A stretch of DNA of 32,988 bases from Streptomyces triticirhizae. GTDB taxonomy: Bacteria > Actinomycetota > Actinomycetes > Streptomycetales > Streptomycetaceae. Numbering within the stretch: the stretch's first letter is position 1; every line of letters begins with the position of its first letter. The position numbers were made by a program, and so were the translations under genes. Below are positions 31,278-32,988 of the stretch, one piece after another. The notes beneath the pieces are model-generated. The model had not been told where the DNA came from, searched no databases, and worked only from the letters and a program-made list of their open reading frames with translations. Location of the stretch: positions 1-32,988 of the forward strand of contig NZ_RFFJ01000047.1 of NCBI RefSeq assembly GCF_003696235.1. Direction: 5' to 3'.

Positions 31278-32864
31278 TCAGCCGAGGCAGTCGCGCAGCG
31301 AGTCGGCGTTGGCGCGCATCATCGCGACATAGCTGGTGACCTCCTCGTCGAACGCGTCGCCGTAGATCACGCACACCGCCACGCCCCGCTCCTCGGCGAC
31401 CTGGGTGAGGGTGCTGGAGCGGCTGCGGAGGTTGGGCTCCAGGAAGACGGCGGGAACGGAGAGGTTGTCGATGGCCTCGCCCAGCCGCCGGCGCTCCGCC
31501 ATGCTGGGCTCGGTGGCGGGGTTGGGCGTGACGAAGCCGGCGATGTCCAGCCCGTACGCCTCGCCGAGGTAGCCGAACGCGTCGTGGGTGGTGACCAGAT
31601 ACCGGCGGGAGGCGGGGATCTCGGCGATGGTCTCGGCCACATAGGCGTCGAGGTCCTCCAACTCCCGCAGGTAGTCGGAGGCGTTGGCGCGGTACGCGGC
31701 GGCGTTGGCCGGGTCGATCTCGGTCAGGGTGTCCCGGATGATCTTGACATAGGCCATCGCGTTGCGGACGTTCTGCCACAGATGGGGGTCGATCTCCCCG
31801 TGCACATGGCGGCCCAGGACCGCCTGCGGCAGCTGGTGGATCTCCTCGCCGGCCCGCCCCAGCATCCGGAACCTCGGGTCGCCCGGCACCTCGGTGATCG
31901 CCCGGTTGGGCACCTCGATCACCGTCTCGGCGGGGGAGTGGACCTCCTGGTGGGCGTGCCCCCCGCCCTCCGGGTCCGCGTACAGGTACAGGCCCCCGGC
32001 CCGTTCGCCGCCGTCGAGGTCCACCGCGATGTCGGCGTGGCCCTCGTTCAGCACCGTCGCCCCCGCCATCCCGGGGACGGAGTGCGGATCAACGCCGACC
32101 GCGAACGTCACGGTGGCCTCGCTCAGCGGCACCGGCCGGCTGCTCGGCGTCGGGACCGCCTCGGCCGCCATCCGCAGCCGGTAGACGCCCGGTTCGGTGA
32201 ACGCCCAGCTCATGTGGGTGTGCGCGTCCGGCGGCAGCGTCGCGGTGTCGTCCGCGTAGCCGTCGCCGGCGTCGAAGCCGTCCGAGGAGTCGAAGAACAC
32301 CGCCGGCTCCCCGAAGGTCTCCGTCAGATAGCCGACCAGCTCGCCCGGCCCGTCCAGGCCGGTGGCCGCGAGCCGCACCTCGGATGAGCGGGTGGCCCCC
32401 AACTCCTCGCCCGTTCCCCGCACGCGCAGGCCCAGCCAGATGGTGTCGAGGTTGACGTTCTCCACCAGCGGGATGATCTCGGCCGCGTAGCGGGCCGCCC
32501 GTTCGGCGAGCGGGACGTTGGGCACGTCCTCGGGAAGGTTGGCGTCCAGCGCGCGGATCAGGTTCTGCTCCTCCAGCATCAGGTAGTTGCTGAACGCGGC
32601 GTCCGCGTAGACGATGTCGCGCACGTCGCGCAGCGTCGGCTCGTAGGCGTGCGGGTCGCCGCCCTCGGGCACCAGCGACTCGACGTCCACCAGCTCGCCG
32701 CCGACCTGGCGGGCCAGGTCGGCCAGGATGCCGGTGGTGGTGACCACGCTGACCCGGCCGTCGTCGGGCGGGGTGGTCAACCGGCCGCAGCCGCCGGCCG
32801 TCACGGCCAGCGCGGCCGCCAGGGCCAGGGCGCGCCGGGCGCCCCTGCCGTGCCTCCTCTTCAC
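31278..32864 (-). CDS. ZnuA-like zinc-binding lipoprotein with inserted, permuted choice-of-anchor M domain
   Basis: 528 residues, against about 310 for ZnuA. Lipobox AGGC (Cys26). The ZnuA lobes are residues about 35-135 and 350-528, with metal ligands His72 (DPHAYEP), His361 (DPHLW), His427 (THDAFGY) and an acidic residue in YGDAFDE. Between them, about 140-350, sits a surface domain with AHTHMSWAFTEPGVY and EGHADIAVDLDG, plus a His-rich loop GGGHAHQEVH. The two halves of this domain are in the reverse order to the stand-alone paralogues. GTG 32864 follows GGAGAAGG by about 8 bases. It is the first complete gene of the zinc ABC operon; no Zur-like box is visible in the short upstream stretch, so the promoter may lie outside the window. 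Confidence 0.9.
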   Translation of the reverse strand: MKRRHGRGARRALALAAALAVTAGGCGRLTTPPDDGRVSVVTTTGILADLARQVGGELVDVESLVPEGGDPHAYEPTLRDVRDIVYADAAFSNYLMLEEQNLIRALDANLPEDVPNVPLAERAARYAAEIIPLVENVNLDTIWLGLRVRGTGEELGATRSSEVRLAATGLDGPGELVGYLTETFGEPAVFFDSSDGFDAGDGYADDTATLPPDAHTHMSWAFTEPGVYRLRMAAEAVPTPSSRPVPLSEATVTFAVGVDPHSVPGMAGATVLNEGHADIAVDLDGGERAGGLYLYADPEGGGHAHQEVHSPAETVIEVPNRAITEVPGDPRFRMLGRAGEEIHQLPQAVLGRHVHGEIDPHLWQNVRNAMAYVKIIRDTLTEIDPANAAAYRANASDYLRELEDLDAYVAETIAEIPASRRYLVTTHDAFGYLGEAYGLDIAGFVTPNPATEPSMAERRRLGEAIDNLSVPAVFLEPNLRSRSSTLTQVAEERGVAVCVIYGDAFDEEVTSYVAMMRANADSLRDCLG

Positions 32865-32895
32865 CTCGATGACCTTCTCCCGTCGGATCTCATGG

Positions 32896-32940
32896 GGTGA
32901 CGTCCCGCTCGGTGACCTACCGCTCGGTGACGTCCCGTTC
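32896..32940. repeat. Three tandem 15-bp repeats
   Basis: GGTGACGTCCCGCTC (32896), GGTGACCTACCGCTC (32911, two changes) and GGTGACGTCCCGTTC (32926, one change) lie upstream of the ZnuA-like gene. The middle copy's changes create a stop codon for the frame entering from the right edge. Confidence 0.75.
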
Positions 32941-32988
32941 GGTGCGGGCGGTGCCGGCGCCGGCCGGGTCGGGGCCGGGAGCCCCCCG
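32917..32988 (-). CDS. Possible 3' end of an upstream gene
   Basis: From the right edge an open frame of 23 codons reads RGAPGPDPAGAG...ERDVTER and ends at TAG, 52 bases before the ZnuA-like start. It could be the disordered C-terminus of a gene heading the operon, or chance in GC-rich DNA. Unidentifiable. Confidence 0.3.
   Translation of the reverse strand, partial: RGAPGPDPAGAGTARTERDVTER

Overview
The window is very GC-rich DNA with GTG/TTG starts, GTGA and ATGA stop-start overlaps, leaderless promoters, an LAxTG-type sorting signal, a type VII-like secreted Rhs protein and a carotenoid (CrtU-like) enzyme. Together these indicate an actinomycete, most likely Streptomyces or a close relative. 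No tRNA, rRNA, CRISPR array, transposase or prophage gene was recognised.

The dominant theme is zinc homeostasis. Six Zur-like palindromes are visible (1734-1756, 11254-11270, 21399-21413, 25525-25539, 27151-27165, 27248-27262). Layout: (1) 2-1543, 3' part of a CrtU-like FAD enzyme. (2) 1703-8166, a Zur-boxed five-gene operon: a BtuCD-F importer (permease, ATPase, binding lipoprotein) followed by a CydDC-like pair of fused membrane/ATPase half-transporters. (3) 8209-9987, a hydrolase and a divergent AraC regulator. (4) 9984-11270, a Zur-boxed pair of a 23-codon ORF and a COG0523/CobW-like protein whose GTPase motifs are degenerate. (5) 11372-13016, the opposing export arm: a His-rich CDF exporter and an ArsR repressor with a CzrA/SmtB-type alpha-5 zinc site, behind a good promoter with a candidate operator. 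(6) 13130-16311, a methyltransferase and a TetR/MFS drug-efflux pair with three operators between them; the MFS start looks displaced by a one-base indel.

(7) 16391-21182, a polymorphic toxin: a 1493-residue Rhs protein ending in a PIN-like nuclease domain, followed after one base by a four-cysteine candidate immunity protein. (8) 21399-25504, a Zur-boxed operon of three PLP enzymes: a Y4yA/SbnH-like fold-III decarboxylase, an SbnA/CysK-like synthase fused to rhodanese, and a SufS-like class V enzyme. This is the best candidate for an undescribed system, perhaps a zinc-starvation metabolite or metallophore pathway. (9) 25525-26348, a methyltransferase with its own Zur-like box.

(10) 26449-32864, the actinobacterial 'choice-of-anchor M' zinc-uptake system. 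It has a secreted single-domain protein, a sortase-anchored protein, and a four-gene ZnuABC-type operon (binding protein, membrane-anchored protein, ATPase, permease). All four surface proteins carry the same His-rich domain; in the ZnuA-like protein that domain is inserted in circularly permuted order.

Read together: under zinc starvation Zur would release several import systems, a surface zinc-capture layer, a candidate chaperone-like protein and a small biosynthetic operon. Under zinc excess the ArsR/CDF pair would act. All regulatory statements are inferred from sequence motifs and gene order.
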